Source of the DNA: Prevotella sp. CAG:1185
Lineage (GTDB): Bacteria; Bacteroidota; Bacteroidia; Bacteroidales; Bacteroidaceae
Length of the DNA stretch: 27,241 nucleotides
NCBI GenBank assembly: GCA_000436695.1
Contig: HF992653.1
Location: forward strand, 1 to 27,241
Direction: 5' to 3'
In this document: piece after piece, positions 14,085 through 22,397 of the stretch
How the letters are laid out: every line of letters starts with the position of its first letter
Numbering within the stretch: the stretch's first letter is position 1
Made by a program: the position numbers and the translations under genes
Notes under the pieces: generated by a model
What the model was told of the DNA's origin: nothing
Seen by the model: only the letters and a program-made list of their open reading frames with translations
Database searches by the model: none

Positions 14085-14098
14085 TGTATATTTATTCG
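14085..14098. promoter_or_regulatory. ARG-box-like site between promoter and argR start
   Basis: TGTATATTTATTCG matches the ARG-box core TGAATWWWWATTCA at 12 of 14 positions. It lies 6 bases upstream of the argR ATG, inside the transcribed leader, where a bound hexamer could block transcription. Confidence 0.5.
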
Positions 14099-14107
14099 TT
14101 ATGAGTG

Positions 14108-14139
14108 CAAATATACATATTTTTATGAATATACACAAA
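14108..14139 (-). promoter_or_regulatory. Promoter of argR operon
   Basis: On the minus strand TTTG (14136-14139), 20 bases, then TATATTTG (14108-14115) form a full match to the Bacteroidetes -33/-7 consensus. Transcription would start near 14101, about 22 bases before the argR ATG. Confidence 0.75.
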
Positions 14140-14159
14140 TAATACTGCATAAAAATACA
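14126..14159. promoter_or_regulatory. Pair of ARG-box-like operators over the -33 region
   Basis: TGAATATACACAAA (14126-14139, about 10/14) overlaps the -33 element, and TGCATAAAAATACA (14146-14159, 12/14) lies 20 bases further on. In E. coli, paired ARG boxes are placed about 21 bases apart on one face of the helix, so the arrangement suits an ArgR hexamer. Confidence 0.55.
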
Positions 14160-14176
14160 ATATTAAAGGAATAAAA

Positions 14177-14190
14177 TGAATAAATATTCA
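14177..14190. promoter_or_regulatory. Perfect ARG-box core
   Basis: TGAATAAATATTCA fits TGAATWWWWATTCA at all 14 positions and is a near-perfect palindrome. It lies about 40 bases upstream of the argR -33 box and next to the terminator of the upstream gene. It is a strong candidate high-affinity ArgR site. Confidence 0.65.
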
Positions 14191-14202
14191 CCACATACAA
14201 AA

Positions 14203-14236
14203 AAAGCGGCATCCGGTAAGTGCCGGACGCCGCTTT
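14203..14236 (-). terminator. Terminator after secreted repeat-protein gene
   Basis: AAAGCGGCATCCGGT (14203-14217) pairs with GCCGGACGCCGCTTT (14222-14236) along 15 positions, with one A-C mismatch and one G-T-type pair. It is followed on the minus strand by a T-run. It lies 26 bases past the stop at 14262 and separates that gene from the argR promoter. Confidence 0.85.
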
Positions 14237-14261
14237 AATATAGTTTTAAAAGTAGATATGC

Positions 14262-16202
14262 TTACTTAATTGCAATCTTCTTGCCGTTAACGATATACAG
14301 GCCCTTTGTCAGACCATTGGCAAACTCGCCGGCCTTGCGAACCATAACACCGTCAACTGAATAAACGTTGCCTTTGAGAAGACCGTTTTCTGAAACAATA
14401 CCGTTGATACCGAGAGTTTCGTCAACCTCATATGCAGGGTCACCAAGCGGATTGAACCAGTATTCGCCGTTGCCTACGTTCTGGATGATACCTCTGATGT
14501 AATTCAGGTTGCCAAGAACTACCATACGGTAATCGTCATCGTATTTCATCTTCTGGTATGTGTCGATAAGAGTTACCTTGCTGTCGCCCTGAACTATGCT
14601 GTAGGTGTAAGATGCCTCATCGTAAACCATCTCAACGTTCTGGAACTCTACGAAACGGCTGTCGTTGGCTTCGGTGCAAGCCTCTGATATTGTCATCACT
14701 GTAGGAGTTATCTCGGCCTCTGTTGCCTCGATTTCTGACTCGGCTGTCTTGTCGCTTGTTGAAATTCCAACTGTACCGAAGCCGTCGTTGACATAGGTGC
14801 AATACAGATAGCCGTTCAATACCTTGCCGGCACTGCCGAAGGCATCGGGAAGAACATCGGCGATGCCCGGATCAAACATGCTGCTTACAAGGCTGATGGC
14901 GCCTGACTCGTCCTCGATTATTATCGTACTGCCGCGCATACCCATCTCATGTACTGTTACCTTGGTGTTGTTCAAGGCAAGTTTAACGCTTGTACCGTCT
15001 GACAGAGTCTTCAGACCGGCGATGTTTGCAACCTCTGTCACTGTTGCCTCTGCCTCATATGCAGGATCACCAAGCGGATTGAACCAGTATTCGCCGTTGC
15101 CCACGTTCTGGATGATACCTCTGATGTAATTCAGATTACCAAGAACCACCATACGGTAATCGTCATCGTACTTCATCTTCTGATATGTGTCGATAAGAGT
15201 TACCTTGCTGTCGCCCTGGACGATGCTGTAGGTGTAAGATGCCTCATCGTAAACCATCTCTACGTTCTGGAACTCTACGAAACGGCTGTCGTTGGCTTCG
15301 GTGCAAGCCTCTGATATTGTCATCACCGTAGGAGCAATCTCGGTCTCGGTTGCCTCGATTTCCGACTCGGCGGTCTTGTCGCTTGTTGAAATTCCAACTG
15401 TACCGAAGCCGTCGTTGACATAGGTGCAATACAGATAGCCGTTCAATACCTTGCCGGCACTGCCGAAGGCATCGGGAAGAACATCAGCGATGCCCGGGTC
15501 GAACATGCTGCTTACAAGGCTGATGGCGCCTGACTCGTCCTCGATTATTATCGTACTGCCGCGCATACCCATCTCATGTACTGTTACCTTGGTGTTGTTC
15601 AAGGCAAGTTTAACGCTTGTGCCGTCTGACAGAGTCTTCAGACCGGCGATGTTAGCCACCTCTGTCTCTGCAGATGCAGCATCTGAAACAGTTGCGCTTA
15701 TTGATGTAATTCTGCATTGAGTCTCAACTGTAAATACAACAGTTTCGGCTTCACCTGTCCAAGTCTGACCGTCAAGAGTTCCATTATCAGCAGTTACACC
15801 TCCCCATTTATCTGACTTAACAAATTCAATTTTGTTCAGCACCTTGCCTGCAGCAGCCTTAACCGTAATAGTTCCGTTATAAACACGAAGTTCTGTTCCA
15901 TTTTTTGTCTCCCAGAAACGGTTAGGCGTGTTATCTTTAACCTTCGGAGATATAGTTACAGAAAAATTCTCAGCCACTAAGGTTGTGTCCTCTGTTATGT
16001 CTCCTGCAGTAGAGGTATTTGAAGACGTTTCAACATCAAGTGTAGCGATGTCGATGGTTTCTGTTGCCGTAGCTTCGGCAGCAGCGGCATTAACCTCGGC
16101 AACTGATGCCGGATTTGCCATTAATTTTTTTGCCGACACACTGTGACTAAAGCCAAAAAGCAATACTGCACCGACAAAAGCTGTGAGTAATTTTTTATTC
16201 AT
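14262..16202 (-). CDS. Secreted protein with two near-identical 209-residue repeats
   Basis: 646 residues. A signal peptide (about 1-24, MNKKLLTAFVGAVLLFGFSH then SVSA) leads into an Ala/Thr-rich linker. Residues about 85-175 form a beta-rich domain (NRFWETKNGTELRVYNGTI, then WGGV and TGEAETVVFTVET). Residues about 181-389 and 390-598 are two almost identical repeats running from EVANIAGLKTLSDGTSVKLA to WFNPLGDPAYE; the GTSVKLALNNTKV...TIIIEDESGAI pattern suggests an OB-like fold. The C-terminal 48 residues end ANGLTKGLYIVNGKKIAIK, like Bacteroidetes C-terminal secretion (type 9-type) tails. A surface or released protein is likely; its ligand is unknown. No enzyme motif is seen. Confidence 0.85.
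   Translation of the reverse strand: MNKKLLTAFVGAVLLFGFSHSVSAKKLMANPASVAEVNAAAAEATATETIDIATLDVETSSNTSTAGDITEDTTLVAENFSVTISPKVKDNTPNRFWETKNGTELRVYNGTITVKAAAGKVLNKIEFVKSDKWGGVTADNGTLDGQTWTGEAETVVFTVETQCRITSISATVSDAASAETEVANIAGLKTLSDGTSVKLALNNTKVTVHEMGMRGSTIIIEDESGAISLVSSMFDPGIADVLPDAFGSAGKVLNGYLYCTYVNDGFGTVGISTSDKTAESEIEATETEIAPTVMTISEACTEANDSRFVEFQNVEMVYDEASYTYSIVQGDSKVTLIDTYQKMKYDDDYRMVVLGNLNYIRGIIQNVGNGEYWFNPLGDPAYEAEATVTEVANIAGLKTLSDGTSVKLALNNTKVTVHEMGMRGSTIIIEDESGAISLVSSMFDPGIADVLPDAFGSAGKVLNGYLYCTYVNDGFGTVGISTSDKTAESEIEATEAEITPTVMTISEACTEANDSRFVEFQNVEMVYDEASYTYSIVQGDSKVTLIDTYQKMKYDDDYRMVVLGNLNYIRGIIQNVGNGEYWFNPLGDPAYEVDETLGINGIVSENGLLKGNVYSVDGVMVRKAGEFANGLTKGLYIVNGKKIAIK
14409..15662 (-). 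repeat. 627-bp in-frame tandem duplication
   Basis: Two 627-base units (about 15036-15662 and 14409-15035) code for the duplicated domain of the secreted protein. They differ at a few, mostly silent positions, so the duplication is recent or kept uniform by recombination. Confidence 0.88.
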
Positions 16203-16270
16203 ATATTGTTTGTTTGATTCATTTACGCCATCGGTCCGTTGGCGCCAATTATTATTAAATTCGCCATTTC

Positions 16271-16322
16271 CACTGCTGCGGGCCGTTAAATTCTTCCAGT
16301 CTTAGTGGTAAGAACAGCAGTG
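16271..16322 (-). other. Inverted repeat in upstream region of secreted-protein gene
   Basis: CACTGCTG (16271-16278) and CAGCAGTG (16315-16322) are perfect inverted copies, with a smaller TTCTT/AAGAA pair inside. They lie 70-120 bases before the start codon and may form a 5' UTR hairpin. The rest of 16203-16698 is AT-rich; I see no gene and no well-matched promoter there. Confidence 0.4.
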
Positions 16323-16698
16323 AAGTATTATCACATATTACGCTATTTCTTTTTCATTTTTATATTATAATTGTATTTTTATTAATTATTAGTTATATTT
16401 TTTGCCTTCTAAATTACAAAAATTTTACTAATAGATAAAGAAATATTATCTATTTAACATTTCTTTATTAGTCCAAAATTCGTATAAATAAGTCGGTTCT
16501 TCTTTAAATCAGAGATTCTGTACATAATTATTTTATCGACAAATTAAAACATTATACACACAAAACCGTACACAAGCGCTATAATAAAAATAAAATATAA
16601 TTATGCAACAAGTATTTATTCAACAGACAAAAATCAATCTTCAACAACAAAAACGAAATGAATCAGACACAAATACTTTGAATAAAAGCACAAAAAAA

Positions 16699-16745
16699 CG
16701 GCAGGCTCAACATCATCAAAATCAGACAATGATGTGAGCCTGCCG
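16699..16745 (-). terminator. Terminator after Bax-inhibitor-1 gene
   Basis: GGCAGGCTCAACATCAT pairs with ATGATGTGAGCCTGCC with one bulged base, about 16 pairs. The minus strand continues into a run of seven T. It lies just past the stop at 16768. Confidence 0.88.
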
Positions 16746-16767
16746 CTTATTATATTACTAAAAAATA

Positions 16768-17487
16768 TTACTCTCTGCTGTTTCCAAATATTCTAAGAAG
16801 ATAAAGGAAGAGGTTGATAAAGTCGAGATATAATGAGAGAGAACCTAAAAGAGCTATCTTCTGTGTCTCTTCATTTACATCATCTGCCATGATAAGCATC
16901 TGCTTTATCTTCTGAGTGTCATAAGCCGTAAGACCTACAAAGATGAGTACGCCGACATAACTAAGGATCAGACTGAAACCGCCGCTCTTAAGCAAGAAGG
17001 CATTAACCAAAGTAGCTATGATAAGGCCTATAAGAGCCATCATGAGAATCTTGCCCAATGAAGACAGGTCGGCCTTTGTGAAATAGCCTATCAGCGCCAT
17101 CACAGCAAACGTTCCGGCTGTGATAAAGAACACGCTGGCTATCGACTGCATTGTGTAAACCAACAGAATCATCGACAGCGTGGCACCGTTAAGAGCCGAA
17201 TAAAGGATAAACAGCATTGTAGCCGTGGTCAGTGACAAGCGATTAATGCGAGCCGATACAGTCCAAACCAATGCCAATTCGGCTATAAGCAGGCCCCAAA
17301 ATAGTATTTTGTTTGAAATCAAGGCCGTAATTATGCCCGGACTTGAAGCCACACCATAGGCAACAAAGCCTGTGATGACAAGAGCCAAGGTCATCCAAAC
17401 GTAAACTTTACGCATTAGTGACGGAAAAGCCACCGATGCAATGTTTTCTTTTTCGCGTATGAGATCATACAATCTTTCTTCGTTCAT
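16768..17487 (-). CDS. Bax inhibitor-1 / YccA family membrane protein
   Basis: 239 residues with about seven hydrophobic segments, starting VYVWMTLALVITGFVAYGVA, and the family pattern near the C-terminus (GLTAYDTQKIKQM and LSLYLDFINLFLYLLRIFG). Members of this inner-membrane family act in calcium leak and in quality control of membrane proteins with FtsH in other bacteria; the role here is unknown. The start MNEERLYDLIREKE fits Bacteroidetes homologues. A -7-like TATGTTTG (17569-17576) lies 82 bases upstream, and a strong terminator follows, so it is probably monocistronic. Confidence 0.9.
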   Translation of the reverse strand: MNEERLYDLIREKENIASVAFPSLMRKVYVWMTLALVITGFVAYGVASSPGIITALISNKILFWGLLIAELALVWTVSARINRLSLTTATMLFILYSALNGATLSMILLVYTMQSIASVFFITAGTFAVMALIGYFTKADLSSLGKILMMALIGLIIATLVNAFLLKSGGFSLILSYVGVLIFVGLTAYDTQKIKQMLIMADDVNEETQKIALLGSLSLYLDFINLFLYLLRIFGNSRE

Positions 17488-17568
17488 TTTCTTTTTGTTT
17501 TTGTTGTTTTAATTATTTTCGCTTTATTTACAAACATCCGAGCCTGCAATCAAGGCATGTATGTTATG

Positions 17569-17576
17569 CAAACATA
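17569..17576 (-). promoter_or_regulatory. -7 box candidate for Bax-inhibitor-1 gene
   Basis: The minus strand reads TATGTTTG, matching TAnnTTTG. No clear -33 TTTG is present at normal spacing. Confidence 0.35.
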
Positions 17577-17697
17577 AGCAAAAAAAGCGACATTTACCCT
17601 TGTTTTAATAAAAATCATTGATTATTCACAATAATTCTGTATAAAACCGACATTATGACAGAGCTAAGTCAAAGAAAGCATGACATTTAGAGCATAT

Positions 17698-18723
17698 TCA
17701 GGCATCCATCTTCTTAAAAGCCACACACCCAATCATGACAGGCTGACTTATTTCTGTGCCACAGGCTTTTATGATGGCATGTGGTACACGCGGAAAAGCT
17801 GCAGAGAGCAGTCTGTCTATCTCTTCATAATCAGAGAAATCACGCACATAGACAATAAAGCAGCGCACATCATTCATCGCCACGCCATAATTTTTAAGTC
17901 TTACTCCAATATTTCCAAGAATCATTCCTGCATATTGGCTCATGTCAAGCTGACTCGGGTCGGCGTCTTCAGTCGAAGGCAATACAAATGCCGGAAGGTC
18001 TACTAGCACAGAGTCATTGCTCTTAATGGCCATAATTGAATTGCAGAAATTACATGAAGCATCTTTATTCCCGGCACAGTCTTCAGTATTAAGCGCAACG
18101 ACAGGTTCGAACGATTCATCATAAATAATATAATCGAGCGCAACTACAGCACTTTCAACTTGTGATGAGCCTTCAACACATGTAACAGTAATACGCAGAT
18201 TATCCTGATTAAGGCCATATTGCGTAAAGACATTGTCAAGTGCTTTATTTACGGCATCCTTACTGTCTGTAGGATTGGCTACATAAAGCCATACACGAAG
18301 CGAGGCAAACCGGCGCAACTGTCCGTTGTCCAATAAATTATCAACAAACTTACTAAACAGCACAACGGCCTGTCCATAAACGTCAGTCCCGTCTGCTTCG
18401 TTCTTATTCAGACGCACGCTGCAAATCGGAGTTGTGTCTGCGGTATCAGATGTGCAGACGAGCAATGAAACCTTTGAACCGTCAAGAGGTGGCTGACCTA
18501 TGACAGAACACGGCACCTGTGAAAGATAATCCTGCCACAACTGCGACTCGAGCAATGCGGAATACTGATTGCAGATATCACTGAGAAACACCTTGACATA
18601 AACCAAATGGCGATTTTCAAGATTCTCCATATCCACATAATCGCCTGTCTTCATATATAGATGGCACAGACGTTCCCAAAATGAGCCTCTGCAAGTGGCA
18701 GACAGCACGGCATATTTTTCCAT
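17698..18723 (-). CDS. Two-domain Rid-like (YjgF/chorismatase-fold) protein
   Basis: 341 residues that look like a duplicated YjgF/RidA fold. The N-terminal half has HLVYVKVFLSDICNQYSALL and PCSVIGQPPLDGSKVSLLV; the C-terminal half has MILGNIGVRLKNYGVAM, DVRCFIVYVRDFSDYEEID and HAIIKACGTEISQPVMIGCV. This layout recalls Bacteroides proteins annotated as RidA-family, and the chorismatase (FkbO/XanB2-like) arrangement. The RidA imine-deaminase arginine expected in the P-A-R-S/T motif is absent (VPHAII), so classical RidA activity is unlikely. Function is open. A -7-like TATTTTTG at 18747-18754 lies close upstream. Confidence 0.65.
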   Translation of the reverse strand: MEKYAVLSATCRGSFWERLCHLYMKTGDYVDMENLENRHLVYVKVFLSDICNQYSALLESQLWQDYLSQVPCSVIGQPPLDGSKVSLLVCTSDTADTTPICSVRLNKNEADGTDVYGQAVVLFSKFVDNLLDNGQLRRFASLRVWLYVANPTDSKDAVNKALDNVFTQYGLNQDNLRITVTCVEGSSQVESAVVALDYIIYDESFEPVVALNTEDCAGNKDASCNFCNSIMAIKSNDSVLVDLPAFVLPSTEDADPSQLDMSQYAGMILGNIGVRLKNYGVAMNDVRCFIVYVRDFSDYEEIDRLLSAAFPRVPHAIIKACGTEISQPVMIGCVAFKKMDA

Positions 18724-18849
18724 AAATAAATTTTCTTTTTTAGGCGCAAAAATAATGCATTAAAGTTTATTTCAAGCTCAAACGCCGTTTTTATTACACA
18801 CTTGACGCTAAATATGACAACTTTTACAGAAGAAATAAACAAGCTGACA

Positions 18850-19761
18850 TCAAAAAAGAAGCGTCAACAGCGGTATCGTAACCACAGAAAGAATGGTTGT
18901 TATCAGTGTTCCTTCAACCATCTCGCTCTCGTCACGTCCGTATTTAAGACAGAACATCGTACCGTATGAAGCCACAGGCATGCCAATCAATACCGTGTTT
19001 ATGCGGTTTATGGTTTCGTCAACACCACATAGACGTAACAGGAAATAAACGGCCACAGGAATTATCAGCAGCCTCAACGCCGCCATGATATAGACAGAAG
19101 CCGTACCAAGAATATGACGCAAATCCATCTGTGCCATAGACGAACCGATAACCAGTAACGCACCGGGAACTGTTATTCCGCCTAAAAGATTAAATGGCTC
19201 AGACACTACTCTCGGCATTTTGTCGATACCAAGAGCAACGATTATTATAGATATGTAAGAAGCTACCATCGCCGGACAATAAAGTGTACGGACATTGAAA
19301 CGATGGCCGTCGGTACTGCCCAATACAAACGACAGGCCGATAATGAAAATGAAAAGTGTGTTTGGTATGTTGAGCAGACTGGCATAAAATACGGCCTGGC
19401 TGCCAAAGATTGACGCGACAATGGGATAGCCGATGAAACCAACGTTACCGAACATCAGCATAAAACTGTACATTCCGCGATAGTCTACTTTGCGTACAAA
19501 ATAACGCGGAAGGAAATAGGCTATCACAAACAGCAGAACATAGGTAATAACACCTACGCCAATTAACGGCAATATCATACCACGATCGGGAAAGACGTCG
19601 CCCATTACTGAAGAGATTATAAGACAGGGACAAGAAACATTGATAATAAATCCCGAAAGTTTTCTGTCGAAATCGCCACCCATAAGTCCGCACTTATTTG
19701 AAATAAATCCTGCCACGACAAGCAGCAGGAGTATAATCATCTGAATTATAATGTTATCCAT
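18850..19761 (-). CDS. AEC (auxin efflux carrier) family transporter
   Basis: 303 residues with about ten hydrophobic segments in two halves. It starts IIIQMIILLLLVVAGFISNK and contains the family-typical NVGFIGYPIV (helix 4 region) and a C-terminal VLIGMPVASYGTMFCLKYG. AEC proteins export or exchange small organic acids and similar anions; the substrate cannot be told. It stands between the Rid-like gene and argF' on the same strand, with no sign of coupling to either. Confidence 0.88.
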   Translation of the reverse strand: MDNIIIQMIILLLLVVAGFISNKCGLMGGDFDRKLSGFIINVSCPCLIISSVMGDVFPDRGMILPLIGVGVITYVLLFVIAYFLPRYFVRKVDYRGMYSFMLMFGNVGFIGYPIVASIFGSQAVFYASLLNIPNTLFIFIIGLSFVLGSTDGHRFNVRTLYCPAMVASYISIIIVALGIDKMPRVVSEPFNLLGGITVPGALLVIGSSMAQMDLRHILGTASVYIMAALRLLIIPVAVYFLLRLCGVDETINRINTVLIGMPVASYGTMFCLKYGRDESEMVEGTLITTILSVVTIPLLTLLF

Positions 19762-19994
19762 TTTTGTTTTTAATGTATCCTTTTACTCAATTATATGTAT
19801 ATTTTTAACCTAAAATCACATTATGAATTGACCTGATTGCAGTCTGCTCCTTGCAGACATTGCCGGCTATTAAGAATAAGCATACGGCAATAAGGCTATA
19901 TAATAAGAAGGCCGAAAACGCCAATATTATAGTAGAATTAAATCATAAGCACACTATTTACCGATTTTAGTATTTTCGTTTGTAGCCATAAAGA

Positions 19995-20027
19995 ATGCAG
20001 ACCTGATTTTATTTCAACGGTCTGCAT
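19995..20027 (-). terminator. Terminator-like hairpin after argF'
   Basis: ATGCAGACC (19995-20003) and GGTCTGCAT (20019-20027) form a perfect 9-bp stem with a 15-base loop, 38 bases past the argF' stop. The T-run is weak (TTCTTT). The remaining gap 19762-19994 holds no gene that I can see. Confidence 0.6.
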
Positions 20028-20065
20028 CCTCCATAAGCAAATATGATATGATAAGCTGTAAAACT

Positions 20066-21028
20066 TTATAATGACTCGAGCATTCGCTTGATTACCACAG
20101 AAGCTGAAATTTCACGATTGGCAGCCTCGGGAATAACGAGTGAGTTTTTGCTCTCTATCACGTCATCTGTAACGATAAGACCACGACGTACAGGCAGACA
20201 ATGCATAAACTTGCCGTTGTCGGTTACAGCCATGTGTGTCTCGTCTATGGTCCACGACATGTCTTTGCTCAATATCTTGCCATAGTCGGCAGGATTGGTT
20301 ACACCCGGACAACTCCAGTTCTTTGCGTAAACGAAGTCGGCGCCTTCGAGCGCTTTCATCTGATCGTACTCTACACGGGCATTGCCAACAAACTTCGGGT
20401 CTAGCTCATAGCCTTTAGGATGAGTTATAACAAAGTCAACATCGGCTGCGTTCATCCACTGCGCAAACGAGTTTGGCACAGCCTGAGGCAGTGCGCGGCA
20501 ATGAGGCGCCCACGACATAACAACCTTCGGACGGGCCTTGGTCTTGTGCTCCTCAATGGTAATAAGGTCGGCAAAAGCCTGAAGGGGATGCACCGTGGCT
20601 GTCTCCATGGCAAACACGGGGCGGCCGCTGTACTTGATAAACTGATTAAGCACGGTTTCGGCGTAATCATACTCACGGTCAGTAAGTCCTGCAAACGAAC
20701 GCACGCCTATCAAGTCGCAATAGCACCCCATAACCGGAATGGCCTCAAGCAAGTGCTCGCTCTTGTCGCCGTCCATGATTACTCCACGTTCTGTTTCAAG
20801 CTTCCACGCTCCGGCATTGACATCAAGCACGATGACATTCATGCCAAGATTCATCGCAGCCTTCTGCGTGCTGAGTCGTGTACGCAGACTGTTGTTGAAG
20901 AATATCATCAGCAGCGTCTTGTTCTTTCCAAGATGCTGATATTTAAAACGGTCGTTCTTTATCTCTTGTGCCTCGGCAAGTGCCTGCTGCAGATTGCCGA
21001 TGTCTTCTACGTTTATAAATGTATTCAT
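20066..21028 (-). CDS. argF': N-succinylornithine carbamoyltransferase-type enzyme
   Basis: 320 residues, closest in my recollection to the Bacteroides fragilis succinylornithine transcarbamylase, which transfers carbamoyl phosphate to N-succinylornithine. Visible: the carbamoyl-phosphate loop FFNNSLRTRLS (43-53) with the family-specific SLRTR form, HPLQ (147-150), and HCLPVRR near residue 270. The residue that separates succinyl- from acetyl-ornithine enzymes (Pro90 in B. fragilis, Glu92 in Xanthomonas) aligns here with Ser90 (GDKSEHLLEA), which is neither. It follows proA by 58 bases in a proB-proA-argF' set, linking proline and arginine synthesis. Enzyme class is sure; acyl preference is inferred. 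Confidence 0.9.
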   Translation of the reverse strand: MNTFINVEDIGNLQQALAEAQEIKNDRFKYQHLGKNKTLLMIFFNNSLRTRLSTQKAAMNLGMNVIVLDVNAGAWKLETERGVIMDGDKSEHLLEAIPVMGCYCDLIGVRSFAGLTDREYDYAETVLNQFIKYSGRPVFAMETATVHPLQAFADLITIEEHKTKARPKVVMSWAPHCRALPQAVPNSFAQWMNAADVDFVITHPKGYELDPKFVGNARVEYDQMKALEGADFVYAKNWSCPGVTNPADYGKILSKDMSWTIDETHMAVTDNGKFMHCLPVRRGLIVTDDVIESKNSLVIPEAANREISASVVIKRMLESL

Positions 21029-21086
21029 ATATTTTTGTTTTTAATTATACTATTTTATTTTACCTTGCCTATTATTTATACGGACA

Positions 21087-22334
21087 TTATTCTCTTATCT
21101 GTCCGCATCCGTCAATAAGCCATTTATAGGTTGTTATCTCTTCAAGTCCCATAGGACCTCGCGGACCGAGTTTCTGTGTACTTATGCCTATCTCGGCTCC
21201 AAGACCAAACTGTGCCCCGTCGGTGAAACTTGTAGGTGCGTTCCAGTACACGCAAGCCGCGTCCACCCTGGTCTGAAATTCTTTTGCACGTTCTTCGTCA
21301 GCTGTTATGATGCATTCGCTGTGACCAGAGCCGTAAGTTGCTATGTGGCTCAGGGCTTCATCGAGCGACGACACAGTCTTCACAGCCATGGCATAATCCA
21401 TAAACTCCGTGCCAAAACTGTCTGCCGAGGCATGACGGAGCAATTCCGTTGGATAACCGTCAGTAAGTGCAGCATATGCCTTTTCATCGGCATAAATCAC
21501 CACGTTACTTCCGGCCAATGGTTCACAAAGCGCACGAAGATCGTTCAGACGCGACTCATGCACGATGAGGCAGTCGAGGGCATTGCACACGCTAACACGA
21601 CGTGTCTTGGCATTGTTAATTATCTTCTTGCCCATCTCTACGTCGCCAAACTCGTCGAAATATGTGTTAACAACACCTGCCCCGGTCTCTATCACCGGAA
21701 CCTTTGCCGTGTCACGCACAAAACTGATAAGACTCTTTCCGCCACGCGGTATGCACAGGTCTACATAGCCTACGGCAGAAAGCAGTGCTGCTGTGGCCTC
21801 ATGAGTGGCAGGCATAAGACTCACCACGTCAGGATTAATGTCATTATCTTTAAGCACGTCGTGGATAAGTGCCACAATGGCCCTGTTAGAACAGTCGGCA
21901 TCCTTGCCACCCTTTAACAAACAGGCATTTCCACTCTTGAAACAGAGCGAGAAAACATCGAAACTTACATTAGGCCGCGCCTCATATATCATGCCTATTA
22001 CACCAAAAGGCACACTGACACGGCGCAGGCGCAGCCCATTGGGCAACGTGCGCTCCATAAGTATCCTGCCGAGAGGCGATGGAAGGTCTGCCACATGACG
22101 CATATCTGATGCTATATCGTCGAGCCGTATCTCAGTAAGTTTTAGTCTGTCGTAAAGTGGACTTCTGCTGTCCATGCGCTCAAGGTCGGCAGCGTTAGCA
22201 CTGAGTATTTCGTCCTTACGTTCCGCTATAGCATCGGCAACACTGCACAACACCTTATTCTTTACATCGTCACTCACTAAGGCAAGCTCTCTTGCGGCAT
22301 GCCTTACACTGGTAAAGATTCCTGAAAAATCCAT
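21087..22334 (-). CDS. proA: Gamma-glutamyl phosphate reductase
   Basis: A 415-residue aldehyde-dehydrogenase-fold enzyme that reduces glutamyl 5-phosphate with NADPH, the second step of proline synthesis. Visible: MIYEARPNVSFDV (115-127), the KGGKDA cofactor region (141-146), IPRGGKSLI, and the catalytic cysteine C250 in NAKTRRVSVCNALD. The C-terminus has the family pattern FGLGAEIGISTQKLGPRGPM. Length is normal. It lies 63 bases after proB and 58 before argF', so the three are probably one transcript. Confidence 0.95.
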   Translation of the reverse strand: MDFSGIFTSVRHAARELALVSDDVKNKVLCSVADAIAERKDEILSANAADLERMDSRSPLYDRLKLTEIRLDDIASDMRHVADLPSPLGRILMERTLPNGLRLRRVSVPFGVIGMIYEARPNVSFDVFSLCFKSGNACLLKGGKDADCSNRAIVALIHDVLKDNDINPDVVSLMPATHEATAALLSAVGYVDLCIPRGGKSLISFVRDTAKVPVIETGAGVVNTYFDEFGDVEMGKKIINNAKTRRVSVCNALDCLIVHESRLNDLRALCEPLAGSNVVIYADEKAYAALTDGYPTELLRHASADSFGTEFMDYAMAVKTVSSLDEALSHIATYGSGHSECIITADEERAKEFQTRVDAACVYWNAPTSFTDGAQFGLGAEIGISTQKLGPRGPMGLEEITTYKWLIDGCGQIRE

Positions 22335-22397
22335 ATTTTATCTGATATAACGATACAACACTAATTTTATTTTGTCACGAAGGAAAAACAAAATTTA

